A program made the translations under genes and the position numbers. The notes under the pieces were generated by a model. The model did not search any database. It was not told where the DNA came from and saw nothing but the letters and a program-made list of their open reading frames with translations. A DNA stretch of 64,000 nucleotides from ZC4RG30 sp039932715 (GTDB taxonomy: Bacteria; Pseudomonadota; Gammaproteobacteria; Steroidobacterales; Steroidobacteraceae): assembly GCA_039932715.1 (NCBI GenBank), contig JBDTPN010000011.1, positions 1-64,000 of the forward strand, given 5' to 3'. Positions 7,568 through 16,372 of the stretch are shown piece by piece. Every line of letters begins with the position of its first letter. Positions within the stretch are counted from its first letter, which is position 1.

Positions 7568-8608
7568 CTATCCGCCGATGTAATTCATTTCGACCTTGGG
7601 GGCGGCGCCTGCGCGCTGCCGCAGCACCATGCGTTGCTCGCTATAGCGGTCTTCACGGTTGCTCCAGATGCCGCGAATAATGCGTGACATCTCCGTGTCG
7701 TCGGTGCCGGCCCGCAGCGGTGCGCGCAGGTCCGTGCCCGTCTGCGCAAACAGGCAGGTATAAAAGGACCCATCGGAGGACAGGCGCGCACGCGAACATG
7801 ATCCACAGAAGGGTTGCGTGACCGATGAGATGAATCCGACTTCACCCTGTCCATCTTCGAATGCATAGCGACGCGCGACTTCACCCACATAGTCGGGGCG
7901 CACTGCCCGCAGGGGCCAGCGCGCATGAATCAGCGCCTGCAGGTCGCGCGACGGCACCACCAGCTGTTCGCGCCAGTCATTGCGATTGCCCACGTCCATG
8001 TACTCGATGAACCTGACGGTCACGCCCGTGCCGCGAAATCGCTCTACCAGATCCAGCACGCCTTCTTCATTGACGCCGCGCTGGATCACCGCATTGATCT
8101 TGATGGGCCCGAGGCCGGCCTCACTGGCGTGCTGGATTCCTTCCAGCACTTCGCTTACGCGACCGAATCCACCATTCATCTTGGCGAAGGTGTCCTGATC
8201 GAGGCTGTCGAGACTCACGGTGACACGTTCCAGGCCAGCGGCCTTGAGTTCATAGGCATGCTTTGCCAGCAGCACGCCATTGGTGGTCATGGCGATGTCT
8301 TCAACCCCTGGAATTCCATGCAGGTCTGCGATCAGGTCTGGCAAGTTGACGCGCAACAGGGGTTCGCCGCCGGTGATGCGCAACTTGCGCACGCCCAGGG
8401 GCACGAACAGGCGAGTAAGCCGGATGATTTCCTCGAACGACAGGCGCTCGGCTGTCTTGAGGAAGGCGTAATGCTCATGGAAGCGCTCACGCGGCATGCA
8501 ATAGGGGCAGCGGAAATTGCAGCGGTCCATGACCGAGATGCGCAGGTCGCGCAGCGGCCTGGACAGGCGGTCCACAGGTCCTCGGTCAAGGGGAATGACG
8601 GTGTCCAT
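7568..8608 (-). CDS. moaA: GTP 3',8-cyclase, radical SAM
   Basis: Radical SAM enzyme that rearranges GTP in the first step of molybdenum cofactor synthesis. The N-terminal cluster motif CNFRCPYC (CX3CX2C) is at about residues 30-37. The C-terminal auxiliary 4Fe-4S cluster is formed by FCGSCSRARLSSDG and a later TCLF cysteine. The protein ends in the conserved Gly-Gly (NYIGG) needed for catalysis. At 346 residues it is of normal length. It lies 13 bases after moeA and abuts moaC, so the order moeA-moaA-moaC-mobA/moaD-moaE forms one minus-strand operon. Confidence 0.97.
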   Translation of the reverse strand: MDTVIPLDRGPVDRLSRPLRDLRISVMDRCNFRCPYCMPRERFHEHYAFLKTAERLSFEEIIRLTRLFVPLGVRKLRITGGEPLLRVNLPDLIADLHGIPGVEDIAMTTNGVLLAKHAYELKAAGLERVTVSLDSLDQDTFAKMNGGFGRVSEVLEGIQHASEAGLGPIKINAVIQRGVNEEGVLDLVERFRGTGVTVRFIEYMDVGNRNDWREQLVVPSRDLQALIHARWPLRAVRPDYVGEVARRYAFEDGQGEVGFISSVTQPFCGSCSRARLSSDGSFYTCLFAQTGTDLRAPLRAGTDDTEMSRIIRGIWSNREDRYSEQRMVLRQRAGAAPKVEMNYIGG

Positions 8609-8621
8609 ATTCCGATCCAGG

Positions 8622-9842
8622 CTACCAACGATACAGGCGGGTAACGAAACCCTTGGGGTATGTATTGGGGCCAGGAGGCAATTCTACAAACCCCGCCGTT
8701 CCTGCAAGCGCGGCGAAGTCCCCGGAGCCATTATGGGCGACTGTGCGGGCCCAGGGGCGCCCCCATTCATCGGTTTCCACTGCCGCGGGCAGGAAGCCCG
8801 TCAGGGCAGGGGCAAAGTCTACCGTTGCCGCCAGTGCGATCTTCTCGCCAGGGGCTTCATTGCGGATTCCCATGGCGCGATCCACCGCGGGCAACACATA
8901 ACGAGCCAGGCACACCAGGGTCGATACAGGGTTTCCCGGCAATGCGAACACCGCATTGCCGTTTGGTCCCGCGCCAAACCAGAACGGTTTGCCGGGTCGC
9001 TGCGCGACCTTGTGGAACACCTGGCGTACGCCGCAACTGGCCAGCGCTGCGGGGACCAGGTCGAACTTGCCCATGGACACGCCACCGGAAAGTATCAGTA
9101 CCTCGTAGGAATCCAGATGCAGTTTCAATCGCTCCTGCAGCATTGCGGCGTCATCAGGCAGGTGATCGTCGGCCACGCGCGCAAAGCCGCGTCGGCGCAG
9201 GGCTGCGCACAGTGCGTAGGCATTGGAGCGTCGCAGCTGCCAATCCTGGATGGGCTCACCGGGCTCGACCAGTTCATTGCCCGTCGAGATCACCATGAAC
9301 GCCGGTTGCTGGCTGACACGCAGTCGCGCCATGCCGGCGCCGGCTGCCGTGGCCACATCAGGAGCTTCCAGGCGCATACCGGCTTCCAGCAGCAGCGCGC
9401 CCTGGCGCTGGTCACTGGCCCGGTTGTGAATGTTGAGACCGGAAGTGACCTTCACGTCTGCGGCAATGCGCGCCACTCCGGCTTCGACAGTAATGCGCTC
9501 AACGGGAATCACGGCGTCGCATCCGGCGGGAAGCATTGCCCCGGTCATGATCTCGATGCAGTTATCAGCACCAGCCAATGTCAGCGGGGGATCGCCGGCA
9601 GCCTGTATGCCCTGGATGCGCAATTGGCCACGGGCCGCAGCTGCACCAGATGAAGAAACGGCGATGCCATCCATGGCCACGCGGTCGTAGGGGGGCTGGT
9701 CGCGCTCGGCGTAGACGTTTTCCCTCAGCACCGCGCCTGCACAGTGACCCACCGGAAGCGATTCGATAGGTAGCGCGGGAAGGTTCTGGGTGATCAGACC
9801 TTCGGCTTCGGCGGGCGTCAGCAGGCCAGTGGCCTTGTTCAT
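8622..9842 (-). CDS. moeA: Molybdopterin molybdenumtransferase
   Basis: Inserts molybdenum into adenylylated molybdopterin to form the active cofactor. The 406-residue protein has the MoeA layout: an N-terminal domain beginning with PAEAEGLI, the DQPPYDRVAMDGIAV-type motif near residue 45, the molybdopterin-binding MoCF domain with STGNELV, ILSGGVSMGKFD and FALPGNPVS, and a C-terminal beta domain. The ATG is preceded by GGGGAGC, part of which lies in a GC-rich hairpin. It is the first gene of the cofactor operon, 56 bases after a small secreted-protein gene. Confidence 0.96.
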   Translation of the reverse strand: MNKATGLLTPAEAEGLITQNLPALPIESLPVGHCAGAVLRENVYAERDQPPYDRVAMDGIAVSSSGAAAARGQLRIQGIQAAGDPPLTLAGADNCIEIMTGAMLPAGCDAVIPVERITVEAGVARIAADVKVTSGLNIHNRASDQRQGALLLEAGMRLEAPDVATAAGAGMARLRVSQQPAFMVISTGNELVEPGEPIQDWQLRRSNAYALCAALRRRGFARVADDHLPDDAAMLQERLKLHLDSYEVLILSGGVSMGKFDLVPAALASCGVRQVFHKVAQRPGKPFWFGAGPNGNAVFALPGNPVSTLVCLARYVLPAVDRAMGIRNEAPGEKIALAATVDFAPALTGFLPAAVETDEWGRPWARTVAHNGSGDFAALAGTAGFVELPPGPNTYPKGFVTRLYRW

Positions 9843-9849
9843 AATTGCT

Positions 9850-9868
9850 CCCCGGGTATTCCCCGGGG
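9850..9868 (-). promoter_or_regulatory. GC hairpin covering the moeA ribosome site
   Basis: CCCCGGG (9850-9856) and CCCGGGG (9862-9868) form a perfect 7-bp stem with a 5-base loop. On the minus strand the 3' arm reaches into the GGGGAG ribosome site, seven bases before the moeA ATG. It has no T-run, so it is unlikely to be an intrinsic terminator. It could lower moeA translation. Confidence 0.35.
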
Positions 9869-9898
9869 GTCGCGGGTCAGTCTCGCGGACGAGTACTG

Positions 9899-10270
9899 TT
9901 ACTTCACTACGGCCGACTTGGCCTTGAATACACGCAGCTGCTCATTGAATTGCGTCGCAACGGTCGTCACTTCGTCAACGGCCGCGTCGTTCTTGCGCGC
10001 GTAAACCGAATTGAGCTGCTTCTTCGTGTCTTCGGTTGCATCCGCCGGAAGTTTGGCTGCCGAGGCGTCGTACTCGGCCTTGATGCAGTCGGTGTATACG
10101 GTCATGTCCGCGTTGTACTGCTTGACCAGTTTGTTGGCGGCAACCATTTCATCGCGCGTGGCCGTATTGCCATCCGGCAACTTGGCTGGCTTGCGCGGAT
10201 AGGTGCAGTCGGCGTAGGCCGCCGTGGATAGGGACGCAGCGATGACGAGCAGACCGAGAGCCTTGTTCAT
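9899..10270 (-). CDS. Small secreted protein of unknown function
   Basis: A 123-residue protein with a clear Sec signal peptide (hydrophobic residues about 4-18, cleavage after AYA). The mature part starts DCTYPRKPAKLPDGNTAT and contains a second cysteine in YTDCIKAEYD, so one disulfide is possible. The rest is charged and predicted helical (about 45-120). The leader RNA carries a CCCGG-N4-CCGGG hairpin and a GGGGTGA ribosome site. I do not recognise a named family. It precedes moeA on the same strand, but nothing links it to cofactor synthesis. Confidence 0.75.
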   Translation of the reverse strand: MNKALGLLVIAASLSTAAYADCTYPRKPAKLPDGNTATRDEMVAANKLVKQYNADMTVYTDCIKAEYDASAAKLPADATEDTKKQLNSVYARKNDAAVDEVTTVATQFNEQLRVFKAKSAVVK

Positions 10271-10424
10271 GATTTCACCCCGTTATTTCCCGGTTCGCCG
10301 GGTCCGATTGCCGCCATATTACTGCCTCGGGAGCCATGTACAACCCCGAATTATCCGGAGCATGGCGAGTCCGGATCGCGGTGCCGCCAGCCCGCCTGGC
10401 ATGCGATCATGCTGGCTCTGAAAG

Positions 10425-10501
10425 GCGCCCGTAGCTCAGTTGGATAGAGTAGCTGGCTTCGAACCAGTTGGTCGGGAGTTCGAATCTCTCCGGGCGCGCC
10501 A
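10425..10501 (+). tRNA. tRNA-Arg (anticodon TCG)
   Basis: A 77-nt cloverleaf with the 3' CCA encoded. The acceptor stem GCGCCCG pairs with CGGGCGC, the D stem is GCTC/GAGT and the anticodon stem GCTGG/CCAGT holds the loop CTTCGAA. The T stem is GGGAG/CTCTC with the loop TTCGAAT. The anticodon at positions 34-36 is TCG, which reads the arginine codon CGA. No duplicated attachment-site sequence or integrase gene is seen next to it. Confidence 0.96.
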
Positions 10502-10538
10502 TCTTCCACCCCGCGTTCAGGCGCTGTTCAGGTGCTAT

Positions 10539-11336
10539 TCAAAAGGACGCGTGCCACTGCAGTGCCAGACCGCCTTGAGTCGGCTCGACACTGAAATTCT
10601 GCACGAACCCTGTCTGCGTTCCCATGAACGCGTCCTTGAAGAAATTCGCGAAGAAATTTCCAAGTGCCATACCGAACAGGGTGTCGGAGGGGTAGTGCGC
10701 ACCTGCCTCGATTCGTGCCCAGGCGGTGCCAAACGTCACTGCATCAAGACCGTAAATGAAACTGCTGCGCAGCACCGGGTTGATGTCGATGAATTCCAGG
10801 TTGCGTGCCGCCAGTCGACCGTAGGCGGCAGTGATGCTTGTGTGTCCGGACGGAAAGCTTTCATCGTCGACACCATTTGGCCGGGTGCGACCGGTGGCCT
10901 TCTTGAGCAGGGTGGTGGTGCTGATGGTCGCGGTTGCCGCAACGAGGTCCAGTGCGTAGCCGCGCGCCTTGTCTGCCAACCAGGGGCCGGCATCATCGCC
11001 GCTGGGCGTCAGCAATACAGTCGAGACGTCCGAGACCACCGCGACGCTGCGCAGTGTGTCGCTCCAACTGGCGGCATTGGCCTGTGATCCGAACACCGGC
11101 GTTTCACGCATCGCCCAGGTCGAAATTTGCTGGTCCCAGTTGCCGATCTGCAGCCCTGCGGCTGCCGCCAGCGGTGCCCAGACCCAGGGATCGCGCACCG
11201 CCGTCGCGGCAGCACTGCCTATGCGTTCCCAGCCGGGAGCAATAGTGATCTTTTCACCCCACCGTCCGCCATCCGGCAATGTGCCGCAACCGGTGAGCAA
11301 TGCGCCGCACAACAATGGGGCGAGGAGACAACGCAT
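10539..11336 (-). CDS. PAP2-family phosphatase lipoprotein
   Basis: A predicted lipoprotein of 265 residues: the signal ends in LLTGC, a standard lipobox, so it is probably anchored in the outer membrane. The PAP2 acid-phosphatase motifs are KKATGRTRP (C1), PSGHTS (C2) and ARIEAGAHYPSDTLFG (C3, with the usual final His and Asp). Such proteins remove phosphate from lipids or small molecules in the periplasm. I chose the ATG at 11336, because the longer frame has no signal sequence. It follows the beta-propeller gene by seven bases and is probably co-transcribed. The substrate is unknown. Confidence 0.85.
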   Translation of the reverse strand: MRCLLAPLLCGALLTGCGTLPDGGRWGEKITIAPGWERIGSAAATAVRDPWVWAPLAAAAGLQIGNWDQQISTWAMRETPVFGSQANAASWSDTLRSVAVVSDVSTVLLTPSGDDAGPWLADKARGYALDLVAATATISTTTLLKKATGRTRPNGVDDESFPSGHTSITAAYGRLAARNLEFIDINPVLRSSFIYGLDAVTFGTAWARIEAGAHYPSDTLFGMALGNFFANFFKDAFMGTQTGFVQNFSVEPTQGGLALQWHASF

Positions 11337-11343
11337 GGTGGCC

Positions 11344-12363
11344 TCAGGGAGCAGGTGCAACCACCAGCACAGAGAACGATCCCGGAATCATGGCGGGGCG
11401 ACTTGCGCCGGCAGCAGTTTCGTACCGGGCCGATGGCAAATACAGGCGTCCCGTCGCGGCATCCAGCGCGATGGTACGTGCCCCGCGGGCAGTCTCGAGT
11501 CGCTGCACCACTTCCGGTTTTGGCGAAAGCCGAATGACATAGAGCGTGCCGTCGCCACCTGAGGGAACGAAAGCGAGGTGTCGGGTCGCGTCGTATGCGG
11601 CGCCATCCGGGCGTGGCCCAACGGGCAGGGTGGCGACCGCATGCCCATCGGGTTTGGAAATTACAGCGACACCATTTGCGCACGCGGAAATGACCAGCTT
11701 CTGATCAGGCGCGTAGGCGATGCCAGTTGGCCCTTCGCAACCGTTCAATGGAAATCGTCGCAGCAATTTTCGCGCGCGCGTGTCGAGTACGGCGACTTCG
11801 TTCCGGTCTTCGACGTTTACATAGAGGGTGCCATTGCCGTCCGCAATGCCCAGCTCCAGTGATCCGCCTACGGTGATCGTGCCCAGTACCTTTTCAGCGA
11901 GCGGATCGACAACGCTGATGTCTCCGGACCCGGGATTCATCACCCAGGCCGTCCGCGTGGCCTGGTCCCACGCTACCGCGTCAGGCTTGGTGCCGACCTC
12001 GAGTTTCGCGAACACCTTTCCCGACACGCCATCAAATATCGTTACGGTGTTGGTGTCTCCGTTCGTGGACAGCACGCGCGATGTGCCAGGCACCGGCATG
12101 GAGGCGTGCATGCCGTCGCCTGCCACCAGATCCGGCGTTACCTTGCCGGAAGCAAGGTCCACCGACATCACTCCCGCCCGGCGTGCGAGATAGAGACGCT
12201 GTGCTACCGGGTCTATGTCGAGCAGGTCCCATCCGCCATCCGGTCCTGGGATCCGGGACACGACGCTGTAACCCGCTGGTCCCCCGGTCTGGGATGGTGC
12301 CGCGGTGGTTATCAGCAGGGCGACTGCAGCTGTTACCAATGGCTTGAGCGTGTGTCGCAGCAT
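11344..12363 (-). CDS. Exported YVTN-type beta-propeller protein
   Basis: A 339-residue protein with an N-terminal signal peptide (LKPLVTAAVALLITTAA). It is followed by about seven 40-residue repeats typical of YVTN/NHL propellers, for example RLYLARRAGVMSVDLASGKV, TVTIFDGVSGKVFAKLEVG, ISVVDPLAEKVLGTITVGG and VAVLDTRARKLLRRF. These folds bind ligands or proteins and are usually not enzymes. I took the ATG at 12363. The extension upstream of it overlaps the divergent ABC gene and lacks a signal. It leads a two-gene unit with the PAP2 lipoprotein. Its role is not known. Confidence 0.85.
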   Translation of the reverse strand: MLRHTLKPLVTAAVALLITTAAPSQTGGPAGYSVVSRIPGPDGGWDLLDIDPVAQRLYLARRAGVMSVDLASGKVTPDLVAGDGMHASMPVPGTSRVLSTNGDTNTVTIFDGVSGKVFAKLEVGTKPDAVAWDQATRTAWVMNPGSGDISVVDPLAEKVLGTITVGGSLELGIADGNGTLYVNVEDRNEVAVLDTRARKLLRRFPLNGCEGPTGIAYAPDQKLVISACANGVAVISKPDGHAVATLPVGPRPDGAAYDATRHLAFVPSGGDGTLYVIRLSPKPEVVQRLETARGARTIALDAATGRLYLPSARYETAAGASRPAMIPGSFSVLVVAPAP

Positions 12364-12379
12364 ACGCCCGATACTGCTA

Positions 12380-12385
12380 TAGGCT
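12380..12385 (+). promoter_or_regulatory. Candidate -10 box for leaderless twin-ABC gene
   Basis: TAGGCT lies 8 bases before the ATG at 12394, so a transcript could begin at or next to the start codon. The sequence TAGGCTTGGCGG recurs exactly at 25991 before the M16 peptidase gene, where a matching -35 box is present. Confidence 0.4.
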
Positions 12386-12393
12386 TGGCGGAA

Positions 12394-13878
12394 ATGCCCG
12401 CAGTATTTCGTCCCCGCACCCCCGTCTCCGTGACAATACGCCTGGAAGGTTTGGACCTGCATCGTTCCGGTCGAGCGGTGCTGCGCAACGTCTCGTGGAC
12501 AGTGAATCCCGGTGAGCGCTGGCTGGTGTTGGGGCCCAACGGCGCGGGCAAGACGCAATTGCTTAAAGTGCTGGCCGGCGACGTGTGGCCGAATCCGGCG
12601 CGTAAGTCCACGCGGCAGTATCGATTGCACGGCCAATGGCAGAACCAGCCACACGAGGCGCGTGATGAGATCGCCTGGCTCGGTCCCGAACGCCAGGACC
12701 GCTATGAACGTCACGACTGGAATTTCCCTGTGCTGGAAGTCGTGGGCACCGGTTTATATCGAACCGATATTCCCCTCGAGCCACTGACCCCGGCGCAACG
12801 CAAATACTGCATTGCGCTGTTGCGGCGCGCCGGCATTGCGCCGCTTGCGAAACGCAATTTCCTGTCGCTCTCTTATGGCGAACGTCGACTGGTGCTGTTG
12901 GCGCGGGCGTGGGCCTGGCGACCAGGAGTCTTGTTGCTGGATGAAGCGGCCACCGGCCTGGACCCGGCTCATCGTGCGCGGCTACAGCGATTTCTTGCGG
13001 CGGGCAGGTCACGAATTTCGTGGGTCTGCACGGCGCATCGCGAGGAAGACGCGCCCGTGACTGCCAATCGCCTGTTGGTGCTGGATGGCGGTCGCATTTC
13101 CTACTGTGGCCTGCTCAGCAGATCCGCCATGCGGCGCGCCGCCCACCCTGCGCCGGCGAAGCGACGCGTCCATAGGCGAGTATCGCCAGCAGCCACGCTG
13201 CTGGTGTCCCTGGAAAATGCGGATGTATACCTCGACGGTTCCCACATCCTGCGCAGCATCAACATGGAAGTGCGGCGCGGCCAATGCTGGGTGCTGCATG
13301 GAGCTAACGGCTCGGGCAAGTCGACGCTGCTGCGCACGATATATGGCGACCATGGCGTGGCCAGTGGTGGAATTATTTTTCGCGCCGGCATTGCACCGGG
13401 AGTTGCGCTGGAGCAATTCAGGGCGCATACCGCGCTGGTCAGTCCGCAATTGCAGACAGACTATCCTCATCACTACAGCGTGCTGGAAACCATCGTTTCG
13501 GGTCTGCATTCAAGCATTGGCCTCAATGCCTGCATATCTGCGTTGGAGCGCAGGCGCGCGCAAAAAGCAATGCGTCACTTTGGCCTGGGCAATGTCGCAG
13601 ATCGGACCCTGGGTGAATTGTCTTACGGCCAGAAGCGACGAGTGTTGTTTGCACGGGCCAGCATGCTCAACCCGCAACTGATGTTGCTGGACGAGCCCTT
13701 TGCCGGGCTCGACATCAGGCAACGGGAATTGCTGCTGCAGGCGCTGGAAATGCAGATCAGGTCCGGCAGGACTGTGGTGCTTGCAACGCACTACAGATCG
13801 GAGTGGCCACGTGGTGCAACGCATGAGATGCATCTGTCCGGCGGCAAGGTCCAATACGCAGGTACGATACGGCGATGA
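12394..13878 (+). CDS. Twin ABC ATPase, ModF-like
   Basis: A 494-residue soluble protein with two ABC ATPase domains and no membrane segment. Domain 1 (about 10-250) has Walker A GPNGAGKT, signature LSYGERR and Walker B VLLLDEAA. Domain 2 (about 275-490) has GANGSGKS, LSYGQKR and LMLLDEPF. Length and layout match ModF/PhrA-type proteins, which are linked in E. coli to molybdate but whose exact job is unclear. In domain 1 the residue after Walker B glutamate is Ala instead of the more common Pro. The nearby molybdenum cofactor operon makes the ModF link attractive but not proven. The next gene overlaps its stop by four bases. Confidence 0.82.
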   Translation: MPAVFRPRTPVSVTIRLEGLDLHRSGRAVLRNVSWTVNPGERWLVLGPNGAGKTQLLKVLAGDVWPNPARKSTRQYRLHGQWQNQPHEARDEIAWLGPERQDRYERHDWNFPVLEVVGTGLYRTDIPLEPLTPAQRKYCIALLRRAGIAPLAKRNFLSLSYGERRLVLLARAWAWRPGVLLLDEAATGLDPAHRARLQRFLAAGRSRISWVCTAHREEDAPVTANRLLVLDGGRISYCGLLSRSAMRRAAHPAPAKRRVHRRVSPAATLLVSLENADVYLDGSHILRSINMEVRRGQCWVLHGANGSGKSTLLRTIYGDHGVASGGIIFRAGIAPGVALEQFRAHTALVSPQLQTDYPHHYSVLETIVSGLHSSIGLNACISALERRRAQKAMRHFGLGNVADRTLGELSYGQKRRVLFARASMLNPQLMLLDEPFAGLDIRQRELLLQALEMQIRSGRTVVLATHYRSEWPRGATHEMHLSGGKVQYAGTIRR

Positions 13879-14924
13879 AATCCACATCGGGTAAAGCCTG
13901 GCTGATCGCGCTGGCCGTGGTGCTGGCGTTGTTGGCGGTGCTTCGTGCAGCCGGCGCAGTGGACTACTGGCATCGCTATCTGGCGGCGCTGTTGACTGGC
14001 TCCACCGAACCGGCGGCGCAAATGCAGCCGCGCATGGTCATCAAGGGCGGTGAGGGCGGTGCCGTGCCGGTCGCATCCCCCGAAGTCGAGGGACTTTACC
14101 CGCAGGCCGTTAGCGATGCGGTCAGTGCGGCAAAAAAGCAGGGCGCCAGTGCTCTTGTGGTGCACAGGCATGGGCATCGCGTCACCGCGTACTTCGCCAA
14201 TGGCAAGGACGGATCCACGCTGTTGGCCGGCGGCCAGTTGTCGCCGGCGCTGATGATGCTGGCCACCGGTGCGCTGGCTGATTCGCGCCAGGTCGATTTC
14301 GACCAGGCCATTGCGACAGTCAAGGCTGCCAGTTCAAGCCCACGCTGGCGCAACCCCTGGTCGGCGGCTGCGCGTTCGCAATTCTCTCTTTCTGCGCCGC
14401 CTGCGGTTCTGACAAAAGATCTGGAAGGATCGTTGGCCAATACATTGTCGTTGCGTATCTGGCAGCCATTGCAGGCCGGTGACGCATTTCTGTGGGGCAC
14501 CGACGACAGTCACGTGCGCCTGGATTGCTGCGTGGCTGCGCGGCTGGATGACTGGATGCGCGTGGGCGACCTGCTGCTGCGACAAGGCGAATACGAAGGC
14601 TCACGCATTGTCTCGGTGGACTGGATGCGTCGTGTGATGGCAATCGACGAAAATGGCAAGAGCCATCCGGTGTGGATGGCAACCGCCGGCGCGCTCGCGG
14701 GCGACGAGCCTCCTGCAGCACACGAGACTTTCTGGTTCGACCTGCAACCAGGGGTGCGGCTGTGGCTGTTGCCGCGACGTGGATTGTCAATTCTCGTGTG
14801 GGCGGCAGATGCACAACAGGCACGCGATACGACCATCCCCAACCTGCTTATTCGTGGCCTCGTCGAGCAATCGGTTGCTCCTGGCGCCAACACGAATATC
14901 AGCGATATCGTGCCCGGGCACTGA
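13875..14924 (+). CDS. Membrane-anchored beta-lactamase-fold protein lacking catalytic serine
   Basis: A 349-residue protein with one N-terminal membrane segment (about 8-28) and a periplasmic domain. The stretch DCCVAARLDDWMRVGDLLLRQ with EGSRIVSVDWMRR is typical of class C beta-lactamase/serine-hydrolase proteins. The position where SxxK should stand reads LSPALMMLATG, with no lysine, and I see no YxN motif. It therefore looks like a degenerate, non-catalytic member that may bind a ligand. Its start codon overlaps the stop of the twin ABC gene, and the gamma-carbonic anhydrase follows after two bases, so the three genes are probably one operon. Confidence 0.7.
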   Translation: MKSTSGKAWLIALAVVLALLAVLRAAGAVDYWHRYLAALLTGSTEPAAQMQPRMVIKGGEGGAVPVASPEVEGLYPQAVSDAVSAAKKQGASALVVHRHGHRVTAYFANGKDGSTLLAGGQLSPALMMLATGALADSRQVDFDQAIATVKAASSSPRWRNPWSAAARSQFSLSAPPAVLTKDLEGSLANTLSLRIWQPLQAGDAFLWGTDDSHVRLDCCVAARLDDWMRVGDLLLRQGEYEGSRIVSVDWMRRVMAIDENGKSHPVWMATAGALAGDEPPAAHETFWFDLQPGVRLWLLPRRGLSILVWAADAQQARDTTIPNLLIRGLVEQSVAPGANTNISDIVPGH

Positions 14925-14926
14925 GA

Positions 14927-15457
14927 ATGATCTACGACTATGGTGATCGGCGCGTCGAGATGCTGGGCGCGTGCTTCATCGCCCCCAGCGCCGACGTCAT
15001 CGGTTCGGTGCGACTGGGACATGAGGCCAGCGTCTGGTTTAGCGCAGTGCTGCGCGGTGACAACGACTGGATCCATGTGGGCGATGGCTCGAACATCCAG
15101 GATGGCAGCATCGTGCATGTGGATCCGGGCGTGCCGGTGGTCATCGGCCGCAATGTCACCGTGGGTCATGGCGTGATGCTGCATGGCTGCCAGATCGGTG
15201 ACGGCTGCCTGATCGGCAATCGCGCCATCGTCCTGGACGGCGCGCGCATCGGCGAGAACTGCCTGATTGCAGCTGGCGCGCTGATCACGCCCAACACACA
15301 GATCCCGGCGGGGTCAGTGGTGATGGGCGCGCCGGGCAAGGTGGTGCGGCCGGTGCAACCCCGCGACCTGGAGCGCATGACCAGGGGCTGCGAGGCTTAT
15401 CGCGTCAAGTCGCGAGACTACGCGGCGCTGTTGCGTCAGAGATCCAGCACTGACTGA
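14927..15457 (+). CDS. Gamma-class carbonic anhydrase family protein
   Basis: A 176-residue left-handed beta-helix protein of the YrdA/PaaY/CaiE group. It carries hexapeptide repeats (for example IGRNVTVGHGVMLHG, IGDGCLIGNRAIVLDGARIG) and the three zinc-ligand histidines at 64 (SIVH), 81 (VGH) and 86 (MLH). Known members hydrate CO2 or hydrolyse thioesters, but many show weak or no activity. The ATG at 14927 lies just after the previous stop. Its last 22 bases overlap the 3' end of the convergent PhzF gene. Family is certain, substrate is not. Confidence 0.9.
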   Translation: MIYDYGDRRVEMLGACFIAPSADVIGSVRLGHEASVWFSAVLRGDNDWIHVGDGSNIQDGSIVHVDPGVPVVIGRNVTVGHGVMLHGCQIGDGCLIGNRAIVLDGARIGENCLIAAGALITPNTQIPAGSVVMGAPGKVVRPVQPRDLERMTRGCEAYRVKSRDYAALLRQRSSTD

Positions 15458-16326
15458 AACACGATGACCGCGTGGCCGCTGATGCGCGTGGACTTCACTG
15501 CTCCCGCATCAAGTTGCATGGAAACTGAAACCCGTCCCGGCCTGCCGACGTGGCGTCCCTGGACTCCCTCGAATGACACCTCCGCACCGCTGGCGTCAAT
15601 CAGCCCGTGCCCGACAAGGTATGCACCCAGCATGGCGTGCGCGTTGCCGCTGACCGGATCCTCGTCAATGCCGATGGCCGGACAGAACATCCGCGCCTCG
15701 GTGTCGCAATCCGGTGCCGATGGGTGGCGCGTGAACAGGAAATAACCCTGCGCGCCCAGTGCCGCCGACAATTCACCCAGCGCGGCCTGCTGCGGCTGCA
15801 GGCTGTCGAGCACGGCACTGTTGGCAACGCCAAGCAACAGGCGTGTGCTGGCTGAGCCAATGATCTGCGCAGGGCACGCCGGATCCAGCTGCGCTGGCCG
15901 GATTCCCGTCAGCGCCAGCACTTTCTCCAGTTCTTCGGCGGCCAGCGGCCGGCCCATTGCAGGTGGCGGCTGGCGAATGCCCAAGCCCCCAGTGGGAAGC
16001 GCAGCAACTTCCACGGTGCCCGTCTGTCCCTGCTGCAGGCGAAACGGCCGCGACTCCAGCCGCTGCAGCACGGCGTGTGCGGCCAGCGTGGCGTGACCTA
16101 CGAAGGCAGCTTCCTTGCGCGGCGTGAAGAAACGTATGCGCAGGTCATGATGCGCATCGTCGGGCGGCAGCACGAAGGCGGTGTCGCCATTTCCCAGTTC
16201 GCGCGCCAGTGACTGCATCTGCGCATCGCTGAGCAGTTGCGCATCGAGCACTACGCCTGCCGGGTTCCCCGTGAAGCGCTGCGTGGTGAAGGCATCTACC
16301 TGGAATAAACGGATTCGGCCCGACAT
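15436..16326 (-). CDS. PhzF family epimerase/isomerase
   Basis: A 296-residue protein with the two-lobed diaminopimelate-epimerase-like fold. Family motifs are FQVDAFTTQRFTGNPAGVVL at the N-terminus, RELGNGDTAFVLP with the catalytic acid near residue 45, FFTPRKEAAFVGHATLAAH, and IDEDPVSGNAHAMLG in the second lobe. PhzF proteins isomerise or cyclise small metabolites. No phenazine genes are nearby, so the substrate here is unknown. The ATG at 16326 gives the usual N-terminus. The longer frame runs through the riboswitch and is not credible. It is divergent from the thiamine operon. Confidence 0.9.
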   Translation of the reverse strand: MSGRIRLFQVDAFTTQRFTGNPAGVVLDAQLLSDAQMQSLARELGNGDTAFVLPPDDAHHDLRIRFFTPRKEAAFVGHATLAAHAVLQRLESRPFRLQQGQTGTVEVAALPTGGLGIRQPPPAMGRPLAAEELEKVLALTGIRPAQLDPACPAQIIGSASTRLLLGVANSAVLDSLQPQQAALGELSAALGAQGYFLFTRHPSAPDCDTEARMFCPAIGIDEDPVSGNAHAMLGAYLVGHGLIDASGAEVSFEGVQGRHVGRPGRVSVSMQLDAGAVKSTRISGHAVIVFQSVLDL

Positions 16327-16372
16327 ATGTACCGTGTGCCTCGCGTGGCCAAGACTTGCTATTGGCCTGGGC

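Noticed and set aside
9843..9898. Molybdenum-cofactor riboswitch before moeA
   Set aside because: Only 56 bases are available, less than half of a Moco aptamer. Only a simple hairpin is present.
10425..10501. tRNA-Arg as an integration site
   Set aside because: No integrase, no repeat of the tRNA 3' end and no composition change were found nearby.
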